The notes beneath the pieces were generated by a model. The model was not told the origin of the DNA and did no database searches. It was given only the letters and a program-made list of their open reading frames with translations. Of a stretch of 64,000 nt of DNA, positions 45,731 to 54,883 are shown in pieces. The stretch spans positions 423,501 to 487,500 of the forward strand of contig NZ_RQWJ01000003.1 in NCBI RefSeq assembly GCF_003934285.1. The letters are read 5' to 3'. This stretch comes from Brevundimonas fluminis (lineage in GTDB: Bacteria; Pseudomonadota; Alphaproteobacteria; Caulobacterales; Caulobacteraceae). How positions within the stretch are numbered: position 1 is the stretch's first letter; each line of letters begins with the position of its first letter. A program made the position numbers and the translations under genes.

Positions 45731-46389
45731 CAGTCCCGGGGGCCGGCCTGCAGCACGTCCCATCCGCCGGGAAGGGCCGTAGCGAATTGCATTGTGCCAA
45801 ACTCGATTGCTACGTCGTTTTCGTCAGGTCCCGTAGCACGCGCCTTGAAGCTCCAGTCGCCGATTTGGCGGACCATCAATATGCTTTGGGACGGGCTGCC
45901 ATCCAGATCGACTTCGAACACCGCCATGGTCGGGGCCGTCTGGCCGGGCAAGGTCAGGATTTCGAAGGGGCGCTCGACGGCCCGGGCGTGAGGCCAATTC
46001 TGCTCGATCTGACTGTAGGCTGAGTCGAACGCCTGCTGTTCGGTCGCTTCAAAGGGATAGCGCGTCGCAAAGACGGTCACGAATGTCCGTCCGATCCACG
46101 TCGCGCAACTCACGTCTTCGCCTGCCGCGCTCGGCGAGCCGTAAAGCCGGATCACGTCTCGATCGTCTTGGCCCACGAACTCGCAGGTCATGCCGCTGGG
46201 CGTGTGCCGGACTACCGGGGTGTCCGAAACCGTAATGTTGACGAACCAGTCCCCCGCGCCGGCTCGGCCGATGACAGCATCGGCATGGGCGCGCGCCTCC
46301 CCGGGCGACATCTGGGCTGCGGCGGGCAGCGCCGCCGCCATGCTGACGATGGAGAGAAGGCCGACGATGGAGGCTGAATTGAAGCGCAT
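45730..46389 (-). CDS. Secreted protein of unknown function
   Basis: This 219 aa protein has a Sec signal peptide (ASIVGLLSIVSMAAALPAAA-Q). The mature part has two cysteines (GMTCEFVG and DVSCATWIG), an aromatic/charged core and EVDLDGSPSQSILMVRQIGD. I recognise no family. The coding sequence is noticeably less GC-rich than its neighbours. Its stop overlaps the VWA start (TGATG), so the pair may be cotranscribed. An in-frame start 36 nt upstream would remove a clean signal peptide, so the inner ATG was chosen. Confidence 0.65.
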   Translation of the reverse strand: MRFNSASIVGLLSIVSMAAALPAAAQMSPGEARAHADAVIGRAGAGDWFVNITVSDTPVVRHTPSGMTCEFVGQDDRDVIRLYGSPSAAGEDVSCATWIGRTFVTVFATRYPFEATEQQAFDSAYSQIEQNWPHARAVERPFEILTLPGQTAPTMAVFEVDLDGSPSQSILMVRQIGDWSFKARATGPDENDVAIEFGTMQFATALPGGWDVLQAGPRD

Positions 46390-46408
46390 GGCCGACAGCA
46401 ACCACGGC

Positions 46409-46951
46409 TCAGCCGGCGCGTCCATCCCGGCGCAGAATGAACTCCTCGTCCAGCCAAGCGCCGACGGGATACTGATACTCTCCCGCCTTTTCGAAGCCGT
46501 GGGCTGCGTAAAGCTTCTGGGCCTTCAGGTTTCCGCTCCAGACGCCGATCCAGAGGGGGCCGTCGCCGTTCGCCTGCATCCAGTCGAGCGCGCGGATCAG
46601 GAGCGCGGTGCCCAGGCCCAGACCTTGCGCGGACTTGTCGACGTAGAGGCGGCGCAGTTCGGCGTGGCTGGGCTTCGCGTCCGGGTGCGGCAGACCATTG
46701 GGCCCCGCGTTGGCGAAGGCCAGCAGGTCGCCGTCGCGGTCGGCCACCCACCAGGCGGCGCCGGGCTCTGCGAGGGCGACAAGGGTCGCCTCGACGCCGA
46801 AGGTCTTGTCGAGGTGCGCCGCCAGATCGCTTTGCGGGTAGGGGATCCCGAACCCGGTCACGAAGGTGTCGATGAAGGTGCGGCGGCCGAGGCGCGACAG
46901 GGCCCCGGCGTCGTCGGGGCGGGCGGAGCGGATCAGGACGTCGGCGGCCAT
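46409..46951 (-). CDS. GNAT-family N-acetyltransferase
   Basis: This 180 aa protein has the GNAT acetyl-CoA-binding motif LYVDKSAQGLGLGTALLIRAL (Q-x-x-G-x-G/A pattern, shown in part) and the C-terminal AQKLYAAHGFEKAGEYQYPVG typical of acetyltransferases. The substrate is unknown. It begins the minus-strand group that continues with the secreted and VWA genes, with 19 nt to the secreted gene, and is divergent from the deacetylase. Confidence 0.88.
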   Translation of the reverse strand: MAADVLIRSARPDDAGALSRLGRRTFIDTFVTGFGIPYPQSDLAAHLDKTFGVEATLVALAEPGAAWWVADRDGDLLAFANAGPNGLPHPDAKPSHAELRRLYVDKSAQGLGLGTALLIRALDWMQANGDGPLWIGVWSGNLKAQKLYAAHGFEKAGEYQYPVGAWLDEEFILRRDGRAG

Positions 46952-47016
46952 GACGTCGCCATAGCCCGATCACGTGGAGCGCGACAGGGGCCCGAGTCGC
47001 CGCCTATGGTGAACCG

Positions 47017-47937
47017 ATGGCCGTGCCGATCTTCACCCACCCGGACATGATCCGCCATGCGACGGGCGAGGGGCACCCGGAGCGGCCGGCGCGCCTGACG
47101 GCCGTGCTGGACGCCCTGGCCGACGCGGGCCTCGACCGCGACCGCCGCGCGGCCGCGGAAGCGGGGGTCGAGGAACTGGTGCGGGTCCACCCCGCCGACT
47201 ACGTCCGGACGATCCTAGACGCGTCTCCGGACCAGGGCATGCGCGCGCTGGACGCCGACACGGTGCTGTCCCCCGGGAGCGTCCGTGCGGCGCGACTGGC
47301 GGCGGGGGCCGTGATCGACGCCGTAAGGGCCGTGGCGGCGGGCGAGACGCTGCGCGCCTTCTGCGCCGTCCGCCCCCCCGGGCACCACGCCGAGCCGGAC
47401 AGGGCGATGGGTTTCTGTCTTTTCTCCAACGTCGCCGTTGCCGCGCGGGCGGCGCAGGCGGCGGGGCTGGGGCGCGTGGCGGTGATCGACTTCGACGTCC
47501 ACCATGGCAACGGCACCCAGGCGGCGGTCCAGGCCGACCCGACCCTGTTCCTCGGCTCCATCCATCAGATGCCGCTGTATCCGGGCACCGGCGCGGCCTC
47601 GGAGACCGGGGTCGGCAATGTCGTCAACGTGCCGGTGACGCCGCACGCCGCCCGGGAGACCTGGCGCGCCTCGTTTCAAGGCGGGCTCATGCCGGCGCTG
47701 GAGGCGTTCGCGCCGGACCTGATCCTGATCTCGTCGGGCTTCGACGCCCATCGGCGCGATCCGCTGGCCCATCAGAGCCTGGAGGCCGACGACTTCGCCT
47801 GGGCCACGCGCGCCCTGGCCGAGGTGGCGCGGCGCGTCTGCGGCGGCAGGATTGTGTCGTCGCTCGAGGGCGGTTACGACCTTGAGGGACTGGGCCGGTC
47901 CGCCGTCGCCCACGTCCAGGCCCTGGGGGAGGAATGA
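47017..47937 (+). CDS. Histone-deacetylase-like (class II/AcuC) deacetylase
   Basis: This 306 aa zinc deacetylase shows HPERPARLTAVLDAL, CAVRPPGHHAEPDRAMGFCLFSNVA (catalytic His pair, shown in part), DFDVHHGNGTQAAV (zinc Asp and His), HQMPLYPGTG, GFDAHRRDPLA (zinc Asp) and EGGYDLEGL. Bacterial members act on acetylated lysines or polyamines. Next to it, divergently, is a GNAT gene, so an acetylation/deacetylation pair is conceivable but not shown. Confidence 0.9.
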   Translation: MAVPIFTHPDMIRHATGEGHPERPARLTAVLDALADAGLDRDRRAAAEAGVEELVRVHPADYVRTILDASPDQGMRALDADTVLSPGSVRAARLAAGAVIDAVRAVAAGETLRAFCAVRPPGHHAEPDRAMGFCLFSNVAVAARAAQAAGLGRVAVIDFDVHHGNGTQAAVQADPTLFLGSIHQMPLYPGTGAASETGVGNVVNVPVTPHAARETWRASFQGGLMPALEAFAPDLILISSGFDAHRRDPLAHQSLEADDFAWATRALAEVARRVCGGRIVSSLEGGYDLEGLGRSAVAHVQALGEE

Positions 47938-47986
47938 GGATGCGCGCCGCCCGGCATTCGACCGGCCCCGTCGCCGTCCGCGGATC

Positions 47987-48637
47987 ATGACCGTGCAGGA
48001 GCCGATCGCCCGTCCCGTCGCCGCGCCGGGTCCCGCCGTCCCGAAGACGGCCGCGGCGACCGCGCGCCCGGGGTCGATCATCCTCACGCGCCACGGCGAG
48101 CCCGCCCTGTCTCGCAAATGCCTGATCACGGCGCGCCAGTACAAGGACTGGTGGGGCAAGTACGAGGTCGGCGGTCTGCTGGCCGGGCAGACGCCCCCGG
48201 CGGAACTGGTCGCCGCCGCCGAGGGCGCGGGCGCGATCTACGCCTCCACCCGCCAGCGCGCCCAGGAGACGGCCGCGGCGGTGTCGGCGGGGCGCGAGGT
48301 GATGTCGGACGCCCTGTTCATCGAAGCCCCTCTGCCGCCGCCGCGCCTGCCGGACTTCATCAAGCTGTCGCCGCGCTGGTGGGGCGTGGTCTCGCGCATC
48401 TGGTGGCGGCTGTCGGACCGCCATCACCAGGAAGAGACCCACCGGGAGGCCAAGGTTCGCGCAGACGTCGCCGCACGCAAGCTGATCGAGCGCGCCGAGG
48501 CCGGCCAGGACGTGCTGGTGCTGGCCCACGGCTATTTCAACCACATGGTCGGCAAGCGGCTGAAGGCCAACGGCTGGTCGCTGGTCCACAACCAGGGCTT
48601 CAAATACTGGAGCCAGCGTCGCTACGAACGGCGCTGA
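47987..48637 (+). CDS. Phosphoglycerate-mutase-like histidine phosphatase
   Basis: This 216 aa protein belongs to the histidine phosphatase superfamily. It has the phospho-His loop ILTRHGEPALSRK and the second His in VLAHGYFNHMVGKRL. The unusual insertion SPRWWGVVSRIWWRLSD and the absence of the full PGM signature argue against glycolytic phosphoglycerate mutase; a phosphatase role is more likely. The ATG (MTVQEP) is chosen since the upstream frame overlaps the deacetylase gene. It is 49 nt from that gene. Confidence 0.8.
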   Translation: MTVQEPIARPVAAPGPAVPKTAAATARPGSIILTRHGEPALSRKCLITARQYKDWWGKYEVGGLLAGQTPPAELVAAAEGAGAIYASTRQRAQETAAAVSAGREVMSDALFIEAPLPPPRLPDFIKLSPRWWGVVSRIWWRLSDRHHQEETHREAKVRADVAARKLIERAEAGQDVLVLAHGYFNHMVGKRLKANGWSLVHNQGFKYWSQRRYERR

Positions 48638-48677
48638 CCGTTGCCGGGCGCGCGTGCCGGCTCTAGGTTCCGCCCCG

Positions 48678-48929
48678 ATGACCGACCAAGCCCCCGCCGG
48701 CGCCGACCTGTCCTTCGAAGCCGCCCTGACGCGGCTGGAATCTCTGGTCCAGCGTCTGGAATCCGGACAGGCCCCGCTTGAGGAGGCCGTGGCCCTGTAT
48801 GAGGAGGGCGCCCGCCTGAAGGCCCTGTGCGAAGACCGTCTGAAGGCCGCGCAGCTGCGGGTCGAGAAGGTGGTGCTGGGTGCCGACGGCCGGCCGACGG
48901 GAACGGCGCCCGCCGACTTCGGCCAGTGA
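48678..48929 (+). CDS. xseB: Exodeoxyribonuclease VII small subunit
   Basis: XseB is the small regulatory subunit of exonuclease VII. The 83 aa protein shows the family pattern SFEAALTRLESLVQRLESGQ, PLEEAVALYEEGARLKALCE (shown in part) with a coiled coil. The ATG at 48678 was chosen because it matches family length. The stop overlaps the GTG start of csaA. Confidence 0.93.
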   Translation: MTDQAPAGADLSFEAALTRLESLVQRLESGQAPLEEAVALYEEGARLKALCEDRLKAAQLRVEKVVLGADGRPTGTAPADFGQ

Positions 48930-49276
48930 CGGCCCCGGCCGCGCAGATCGGCTTCGATGACTTCCTGAAGGTGGACGTGCGCATCGGCCGCGTGGTCGAC
49001 GCGGAGCCGTTTCCCGAGGCGCGCAAGCCGGCGTTCAAGCTGAAGATCGACTTCGGGCCGGAGGTCGGCGTGAAGAAGTCCTCCGCCCAGATCACGCGCC
49101 ACTACACGATCGAGCAGTTGCAGGGACGGCTGGTGGCCGCGGTGGTGAACTTTCCTCCGCGCCAGATCGGACCCTTCATGTCCGAGGTGCTGACCCTGGG
49201 CTTCCCGGACGCCGACGGCGAGGTGGTGCTGGTCGGCGTGGATCGGGACGCGGTCATCGGTGGGCGGCTGTTTTGA
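48926..49276 (+). CDS. csaA: CsaA-like tRNA-binding domain protein
   Basis: This 116 aa OB-fold protein has the CsaA sequence pattern [57 protein letters not shown] and [14 protein letters not shown]. CsaA acts as an export-related chaperone in Bacillus and binds tRNA/peptide; its role in Gram-negatives is unclear. It starts with a GTG overlapping xseB and ends overlapping ispA (TTGA). In related genomes xseB is usually followed directly by ispA. Confidence 0.9.
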   Translation: MTAPAAQIGFDDFLKVDVRIGRVVDAEPFPEARKPAFKLKIDFGPEVGVKKSSAQITRHYTIEQLQGRLVAAVVNFPPRQIGPFMSEVLTLGFPDADGEVVLVGVDRDAVIGGRLF

Positions 49277-50184
49277 CGGCTCTGGCGGCAAACTCGCCGG
49301 AGCAGGGCGTGATCGACCGCGTGGCCGAAGTCGCCGACCTCGTCACCGTGGCGCTGGACGAGCTGCTGCCCCGCGCGGACGGGCCCGAATCACGCCTGAC
49401 CGAGGCGATGCGCTACGCCGCGTTGGGCCCCGGCAAGCGGCTGCGGCCCTTCTTCGCCCTCGAGGCGGCGCGGCTGTTCGATCTGGAGGAGCGGCCCGTG
49501 CTGCGCGCGGCGTGCGCGCTGGAATGCGTGCACGCCTATTCGCTGGTCCACGACGACCTGCCCTGCATGGACGACGACGACGTGCGGCGTGGACGGCCTA
49601 CCGTGCACCGCGCCTATGACGAAGCGACGGCCGTGCTGGCGGGCGACGCCCTGCAGACGGCGGCCTTCGACATCCTGCTGGACGAGGACACCCACGACGA
49701 TCCGGCGGTGCGCTGCGAGCTGGCGGCGCGGCTGTCGCTGGCCAGCGGCGCGCGGGGGATGGCGGGCGGCCAGATGATCGACCTGATGGGCGTGCGGGAC
49801 GATCTCGGCGGGGTGGCGCGGATGCAGCGGCTGAAGACCGGCGCCCTGTTCGCCTATGCATTCGAGATTCCGCTGATTCTGGCCCGTGCCGGGGACGCGG
49901 CGCGGCATGCCCTGCTCAGTTTCGCGCACGACGTGGGGCTGGCCTACCAGATCGTCGACGACCTGCTGGACGCGGAGGGCGACGCGGCGACTCTGGGCAA
50001 GGCGGCCGGCGGCAAGGACGCGGCGCGCGGCAAGACCAACTTCGTCACCCTGCTGGGCGTCGAACAGGCGCGCGGCCGGGTGTCGCATCTGGCGGATCAG
50101 GCGCGGGCGCATCTGGACCCGTTCGGCGCGGAGGCCGAGATCCTGAAGGCCAGCGTGGATCATGTGCTGACGCGAAGGCGTTGA
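49273..50184 (+). CDS. ispA: Farnesyl diphosphate synthase (IspA-type polyprenyl synthase)
   Basis: This prenyl synthase of 303 aa makes farnesyl diphosphate from IPP and DMAPP. The first Asp-rich motif is [10 protein letters not shown] (near 95), followed by [23 protein letters not shown]; the second is YQIVDDLLD. The chain-length region ([13 protein letters not shown]) is short-chain type. The start is a TTG overlapping the csaA stop, since no better ATG or GTG precedes conserved sequence. It is followed by dxs, so upstream and downstream isoprenoid steps are linked. Confidence 0.93.
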   Translation: MTALAANSPEQGVIDRVAEVADLVTVALDELLPRADGPESRLTEAMRYAALGPGKRLRPFFALEAARLFDLEERPVLRAACALECVHAYSLVHDDLPCMDDDDVRRGRPTVHRAYDEATAVLAGDALQTAAFDILLDEDTHDDPAVRCELAARLSLASGARGMAGGQMIDLMGVRDDLGGVARMQRLKTGALFAYAFEIPLILARAGDAARHALLSFAHDVGLAYQIVDDLLDAEGDAATLGKAAGGKDAARGKTNFVTLLGVEQARGRVSHLADQARAHLDPFGAEAEILKASVDHVLTRRR

Positions 50185-50301
50185 ATCCGGACGTCGCCTC
50201 ACGCTTTCCTCAGACAATCCTCACTGGCGCTCGCCGTCCGAGACGTTCAAGAGAGGGGAAACCGCTCCCGCCCGCTCCGGGCGCCGCCTGAAGTGCCCTG
50301 G

Positions 50302-52209
50302 ATGCCCGACACGCCCCTGCTCGATAAGGTCAATACGCCCGCGGACATGCGCGGCTTCGACCTGCCCCAGCTGAAGCAGCTGGCGCAGGAAGTCCGGGCC
50401 GAAACCATCGACGCCGTGTCCGTGACCGGCGGACATCTGGGCGCGGGCCTGGGCGTGGTCGAGCTGACGGTGGCCCTGCACCACGTGTTCCAGACGCCGG
50501 ACGACATCCTGATCTGGGACGTCGGGCACCAGTGCTACCCGCACAAGATCCTGACCGGGCGGCGCGACCGCATCCGGACCCTGCGCCAGGGGGGTGGCCT
50601 CTCGGGCTTCACGAAACGCAGCGAGAGCGAATACGACCCCTTCGGCGCGGCCCACGCCTCGACCTCCATCAGCGCGGCGCTGGGCTTCGCCGCGGCGCGC
50701 GACCAGCAGGGCAGGACCAACCGCGTGGTCGCCGTGATCGGCGACGGCTCCATGTCCGCGGGCATGGCCTATGAGGCGATGAACAACGCCGTCGAGGCCA
50801 CCTCCGGCCAGCTGATGGTGGTGCTGAACGACAACGACATGTCGATCGCCCCGCCCGTCGGCGGCATGAGCGCCTATCTGGCCGGCCTCGTTTCCGGCGG
50901 CGCCTATCGCGGGATGCGGAAGTTCGGGAAGTCGATCGTCGAGCATCTGCCGCGGCCCTTCGTGAAAGCCGCGAAGAAGGCCGAGGAGTACGCCCGTGGC
51001 ATGGTCACCGGCGGCACCTTCTTCGAGGAGCTCGGCTTCTATTACGTCGGGCCGATCGACGGGCACGATCTCGACAACCTCGTGCCGATCCTGAAGAACG
51101 CCGCCGCCATCACCGACAAGCCGGTGCTGGTCCACGTCGTCACCCAGAAGGGCAAGGGTTACGCCCCGGCCGAGAGCAGCGCCGACAAGCTGCACGCCGT
51201 GGTCAAGTTCGACGTTGTCTCTGGCAAGCAGTCCAAGCCCGTCTCGAACGCCCCCAGCTACACCAAGGTGTTCGGGACCGAGCTGATCAAGCGGGCGCAG
51301 ATCGATCCGAAGATCGTGGCGGTCACGGCCGCGATGCCGTCCGGCACGGGGCTGGACCTGTTCGGCCAGGCCTTTCCGGATCGGACCTTCGACGTCGGCA
51401 TCGCCGAGCAGCACGCCGTGACCTTCTGCGCCGGCATGGCGGCGGACGGCCTGAAGCCGGTCTGCGCCATCTATTCGACCTTCCTCCAACGAGGCTACGA
51501 CCAGGTCGTCCACGACGTGGCCATCCAGTCGCTGCCGGTGCGCTTCGCCATGGACCGGGCGGGTCTGGTGGGCGCGGACGGCTCCACCCACGCGGGCAGC
51601 TTCGACGTCGGCTACATGGGCGCCCTGCCGGGGATGATCCTGATGGCCGCGGCCGACGAGGCGGAGCTGGCGGCCATGATCGCCACCTCGCTGGAGATCG
51701 ACGACCGGCCCAGCGCCTTCCGCTATCCGCGCGGCGACGGCGTGGGCGTGGACATTCCCGAACTGGCGGCGCCGCTGGAGATCGGGCGCGGGCGCATCGT
51801 GCGCGAAGGCACGGCGGTGGCGATCCTGAGCCTCGGCACGCGCCTGCAGGAATCGCTGAAGGCGGCCGACCTGCTGGCCGCCCGAGGCATCTCGGCGACC
51901 GTGGCGGACGCGCGCTTCGCCAAACCGCTGGATCTGGAGCTGATCCTGCGCCTGGCCCGCGAGCATGAGGCCCTGATCACGGTCGAGGAGGGCGCCATGG
52001 GCGGCTTCGGCGCCTTCGTGCTGCAAGCGCTGGCCGAGAAGGGCGCGCTGGACGCCGGTCTGAAGATCCGCACCCTGCACCTGCCCGACGTCTTTCAGGA
52101 TCAGGACAGCCCGGCGAGGCAGTACGACCAGGCCGGCCTGAACGCCGAGCACGTCGCCGCCGCCGCCATGTCGGCCCTCGGCGCGACCAAAGGCGCGGCC
52201 CGGGCCTGA
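50302..52209 (+). CDS. dxs: 1-deoxy-D-xylulose-5-phosphate synthase
   Basis: DXS condenses pyruvate and glyceraldehyde-3-phosphate, the first step of the MEP pathway, using thiamine diphosphate. The 635 aa protein has [36 protein letters not shown], the ThDP motif [25 protein letters not shown], the acid-base Glu in [17 protein letters not shown], and the transketolase C-terminal domain. A GTG 9 nt upstream (50293) is an alternative start. Gap 50185-50301 holds no clear motif except a GAATC at the ispA stop. Confidence 0.96.
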   Translation: MPDTPLLDKVNTPADMRGFDLPQLKQLAQEVRAETIDAVSVTGGHLGAGLGVVELTVALHHVFQTPDDILIWDVGHQCYPHKILTGRRDRIRTLRQGGGLSGFTKRSESEYDPFGAAHASTSISAALGFAAARDQQGRTNRVVAVIGDGSMSAGMAYEAMNNAVEATSGQLMVVLNDNDMSIAPPVGGMSAYLAGLVSGGAYRGMRKFGKSIVEHLPRPFVKAAKKAEEYARGMVTGGTFFEELGFYYVGPIDGHDLDNLVPILKNAAAITDKPVLVHVVTQKGKGYAPAESSADKLHAVVKFDVVSGKQSKPVSNAPSYTKVFGTELIKRAQIDPKIVAVTAAMPSGTGLDLFGQAFPDRTFDVGIAEQHAVTFCAGMAADGLKPVCAIYSTFLQRGYDQVVHDVAIQSLPVRFAMDRAGLVGADGSTHAGSFDVGYMGALPGMILMAAADEAELAAMIATSLEIDDRPSAFRYPRGDGVGVDIPELAAPLEIGRGRIVREGTAVAILSLGTRLQESLKAADLLAARGISATVADARFAKPLDLELILRLAREHEALITVEEGAMGGFGAFVLQALAEKGALDAGLKIRTLHLPDVFQDQDSPARQYDQAGLNAEHVAAAAMSALGATKGAARA

Positions 52210-52306
52210 TTTTGCGGCCGGAGAAGCCTTGCCGTCCCGCCGTTCAGGGCCCAGTTAGAGCGCACCCTTCAACGGAGCCTTCTCCCCCGACGCCGCAGGA
52301 GCGCCG

Positions 52307-53533
52307 ATGCCGCATGCCGAGACCCTGATCTCCACTCTGGTCGGGGGCTTCGTGCTGGCCTTCGTGTTCGGCATGCTGGCGAACCGCCTGAAGCTTTCGC
52401 CCTTGGTCGGATATCTGCTGGCCGGCGTGGCGGTCGGGCCGTTCACCCCCGGATTCGTGGCCGACACCTCGCTGGCGCCGCAGCTGGCGGAGATCGGCGT
52501 CATCCTGCTGATGTTCGGCGTCGGGCTGCATTTCTCGCCCAAGGACCTGATGCAGGTCCGCAAGGTCGCCGTTCCGGGGGCCTTGGTCCAGGTCGCGGCC
52601 GCGACCGGGATGGGCTGGCTGCTGGGCCGGTTCGTTCTCGGTCTGGGCGACGTCGAGGCGGCCCTGATGGGCTTTGCGCTGTCGGTGGCCTCGACCGTGG
52701 TCCTCATGCGGGCGCTCGAGGAGCGCAAGCAGAACAAGGGCGAGATCGGCCGCGTCGCCGTGGGCTGGCTGATCGTCGAGGACCTGGTGATCGTCATCGC
52801 CCTGGTGCTGCTGCCGATGCTGCTGGCGCCCGCCGGCGAGGCGACGAGCGCGGGCGCCATGGCGGCCGGCATAGGCTGGACCCTGCTGAAGGTCGTGCTG
52901 TTCGTCGCCTTCATGCTGATCGTCGGGGGGCGGGTGCTGCCTTGGCTTCTGGTCCGGATCGCCCACACCAAGTCGCGCGAGCTCTTCACGCTCGGCGTGC
53001 TGGCCATTGCGCTGGGCATCGCCTGGATCGCCTACCAGCTGTTCCACTCGTTCGCGCTGGGCGCTTTCCTGGCGGGTCTGGTGCTGAACGGCACGCCGCT
53101 GGGCCACAACGCCGCGGAGCGCAGCCTGCCGCTGCGCGACGCCTTCGCCGTGCTGTTCTTCGTTTCGGTCGGCATGCTGTTCGATCCGATGATCCTGATC
53201 GAGCAGCCGCTGGCCGTCCTGATCGCGCTGGCCATCGTCATCGTCGGCAAGACGCTGGCGGCGCTGGTCATCACCACCGCGTTCAGACTGGACCGGGCGA
53301 CCAGCCTGACGGTCGGCGCCTCGCTGGCGCAGATCGGCGAGTTCAGCTTCATCCTGGCCGCGCTCGGGGTTTCACTGGGCGCCATGAGCCAGACCACGCA
53401 CGATCTGATCCTGGCCGCCGCCCTGCTGTCGATCTCGCTCAACCCCTTCGTGTTCAAACTGATCGACCGGATGGGCGCGGCGCCGAAGGCCGCGCCCGGT
53501 CCCGCTCCCGCGAAAGTCACCGACCTGATCTGA
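52307..53533 (+). CDS. CPA2-family cation:proton antiporter (KefB-like, no RCK domain)
   Basis: This 408 aa protein has about 12-13 membrane helices. The fold motifs are FVFGMLANRLKLSPLVGYLL, LAEIGVILLMFGVGLHFSP, ALSVASTVVLMRALEE, VGWLIVEDLVIVIALVLL, FHSFALGAFLAGLVLNGTPL and DAFAVLFFVSVGMLFDP (shown in part). These match monovalent cation/proton antiporter-2 proteins such as RosB/KefB. The C-terminal TrkA-N (RCK) domain of KefB is absent. Substrate ion is unknown. Confidence 0.9.
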   Translation: MPHAETLISTLVGGFVLAFVFGMLANRLKLSPLVGYLLAGVAVGPFTPGFVADTSLAPQLAEIGVILLMFGVGLHFSPKDLMQVRKVAVPGALVQVAAATGMGWLLGRFVLGLGDVEAALMGFALSVASTVVLMRALEERKQNKGEIGRVAVGWLIVEDLVIVIALVLLPMLLAPAGEATSAGAMAAGIGWTLLKVVLFVAFMLIVGGRVLPWLLVRIAHTKSRELFTLGVLAIALGIAWIAYQLFHSFALGAFLAGLVLNGTPLGHNAAERSLPLRDAFAVLFFVSVGMLFDPMILIEQPLAVLIALAIVIVGKTLAALVITTAFRLDRATSLTVGASLAQIGEFSFILAALGVSLGAMSQTTHDLILAAALLSISLNPFVFKLIDRMGAAPKAAPGPAPAKVTDLI

Positions 53534-53584
53534 GGGGAACCTGGCGAGTCGCCGCGGCTTCCCTACGGTGAAGGAGAGTCTTCC

Positions 53585-53767
53585 ATGGCGAACGAACGCG
53601 AGCTGATCGAACCCACTCCCGGCGACAAGCGCTACGTCCGGCGCGACGGCGAGGGCCGGTTCAAGGAAGTGGAGGACGTGGGCCGCGCGTCCGCGCAGGA
53701 TCAGAAGCGCGAGGCGAAGTCGGAGTCCCGGCCCGGACACGGCGATCGGGGCGACCGCCGGTCCTAG
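53585..53767 (+). CDS. Small hydrophilic conserved protein
   Basis: This 60 aa, highly charged protein (RELIEPTPGDKRYVRRDGEG, then a Lys/Arg/Glu-rich tail) lies between the antiporter and the convergent phoH gene. A strong AAGGAGAG Shine-Dalgarno precedes the ATG, which supports real translation. Similar short proteins with the PGDKRYVRRD core are conserved in Gram-negatives, without a known role. Confidence 0.65.
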   Translation: MANERELIEPTPGDKRYVRRDGEGRFKEVEDVGRASAQDQKREAKSESRPGHGDRGDRRS

Positions 53768-53777
53768 GCGGCCGGGG

Positions 53778-54584
53778 TCAGAGCACGCCGATCATGCTGG
53801 CCACCAACGGGTGGCGGACGATGTCGCGCTCGGCCAGCTGGACCACGCCGATGTCCGGCACCGCCGTCAGGCGTTCGGCGATGTCGGAGAGGCCCGAGAC
53901 GCCCGGCAGCAGATCCGACTGATGCGGGTCGCCGGTCACCACCATCGTGGAATGCCAGCCCAGCCGGGTGAGAAGCATCTTCAGCTGCACGTAGGTGCAG
54001 TTCTGGGCCTCGTCGACGACGATGAAGGCGTTGTTCAGGGTGCGGCCGCGCATGTAGCCGATGGGTGCGATCTCGATCAGGCCCTCGGCCATCAGCGCCT
54101 TGACCCGCTTCATCGAAAGACGATCCGAGAGCGCGTCGTAGAGCGGGCGCAGATAGGGGGCCAGCTTGTCCTCCATGTCGCCGGGCAGGAAGCCGATGGA
54201 TTCGCCGGCCTCCACCGCCGGGCGGCTCAGCACGATGCGGCCCACCTTGCCGGCCTCCAGCGCCTCGACGGCCTTGGCGACGGCCAGGTAGGTCTTGCCG
54301 GTGCCGGCCGGGCCCAGGGCCAGGACGAGGTTGTGATGATCGATCATGGTCATCAGCTCGGCCTGGCCGTCCGATTTCGGCTTCAGCGTCTTCAGATAGC
54401 CCTGGTCGCGTTCGTCGTTGGACGGATGGGGGGACCAGCCTCGCTGGCTCTGGCTCGCGTGTTGACCGGCATGGTGGGGCAGGCGCCGCACCTTGGCGTC
54501 CTCGATGAACTGGCTGGAGTCCAGCACACCGAACTCGCGCGACATCTCGCGGGTCTGACGCTTCAGGGCCGATCGCTTGGTCAT
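53778..54584 (-). CDS. PhoH-family ATPase
   Basis: This 268 aa protein has a P-loop ATPase of the PhoH type: Walker A ALGPAGTGKTYLAV, LSRPAVEAGESIGFLPGDME, Walker B AFIVVDEAQNCTYVQLKMLL (shown in part), and GDPHQSDLLPGVSGL. PhoH-like proteins are RNA helicase/nuclease-related; roles in ribosome-associated or phosphate stress have been suggested. The first 85 residues are a poorly conserved basic/Ser-rich extension. GGAGG precedes the ATG. A terminator-like hairpin and U-run sit only 20-50 nt upstream of the start, inside the leader. Confidence 0.9.
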   Translation of the reverse strand: MTKRSALKRQTREMSREFGVLDSSQFIEDAKVRRLPHHAGQHASQSQRGWSPHPSNDERDQGYLKTLKPKSDGQAELMTMIDHHNLVLALGPAGTGKTYLAVAKAVEALEAGKVGRIVLSRPAVEAGESIGFLPGDMEDKLAPYLRPLYDALSDRLSMKRVKALMAEGLIEIAPIGYMRGRTLNNAFIVVDEAQNCTYVQLKMLLTRLGWHSTMVVTGDPHQSDLLPGVSGLSDIAERLTAVPDIGVVQLAERDIVRHPLVASMIGVL

Positions 54585-54602
54585 CTGTGCCTCCAGGGCA
54601 TG

Positions 54603-54632
54603 AAAAAAGGCGATGCCGCGAAAGCATCGCCT
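54603..54632 (-). terminator. Minus-strand intrinsic terminator in the phoH leader
   Basis: Read on the minus strand, AGGCGATGC (54632-54624) and GCATCGCCT (54616-54608) form a 9-bp stem with a 7-nt loop, directly followed by a run of six U (54608-54603). This is a textbook Rho-independent terminator, yet it lies 19 nt before the phoH start. It must end a short leader or small RNA, because no coding gene precedes it on this strand. Confidence 0.75.
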
Positions 54633-54803
54633 CGAACGAGAGCGGGGAGGGGGGAAGCGGAGACGACGTGTCCGCCCGGGTCGTCGGAGGCTTCATGCTC
54701 CAGCGGGAGGACCCGCCGACCGGAACGCAGCACGCGCGTTCTCCTGGGGCTGACCGGACCGGGCTTGATCCGGCTTCCGATCCGGGGCCGAAATGGCGGC
54801 CTC

Positions 54804-54849
54804 GAATCGCGCTTACAGGATGATGCTAGCGTGGTTTACGAACGCTTAA
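54804..54849. promoter_or_regulatory. Candidate CtrA box and GANTC between phoH and the carbonic-anhydrase-like gene
   Basis: TTTA (54835-54838), seven bases and TTAA (54846-54849) form a CtrA-like box. A GANTC (GAATC) lies at 54804-54808 and a GCTAGC, like a -10, at 54825-54830. The site could serve the plus-strand gene at 54884 or a minus-strand leader transcript that ends at 54603. Rest of the gap 54585-54883 shows only the terminator and C-rich CCTCC stretches. Confidence 0.5.
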
Positions 54850-54883
54850 AGAGCGGATTTCTTTGAGTTTTGGAGGGGTTCGG

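Noticed and set aside
50221..52152. 643-codon open frame antisense to dxs
   Set aside because: Shadow of dxs third-position GC bias; no recognisable domain.
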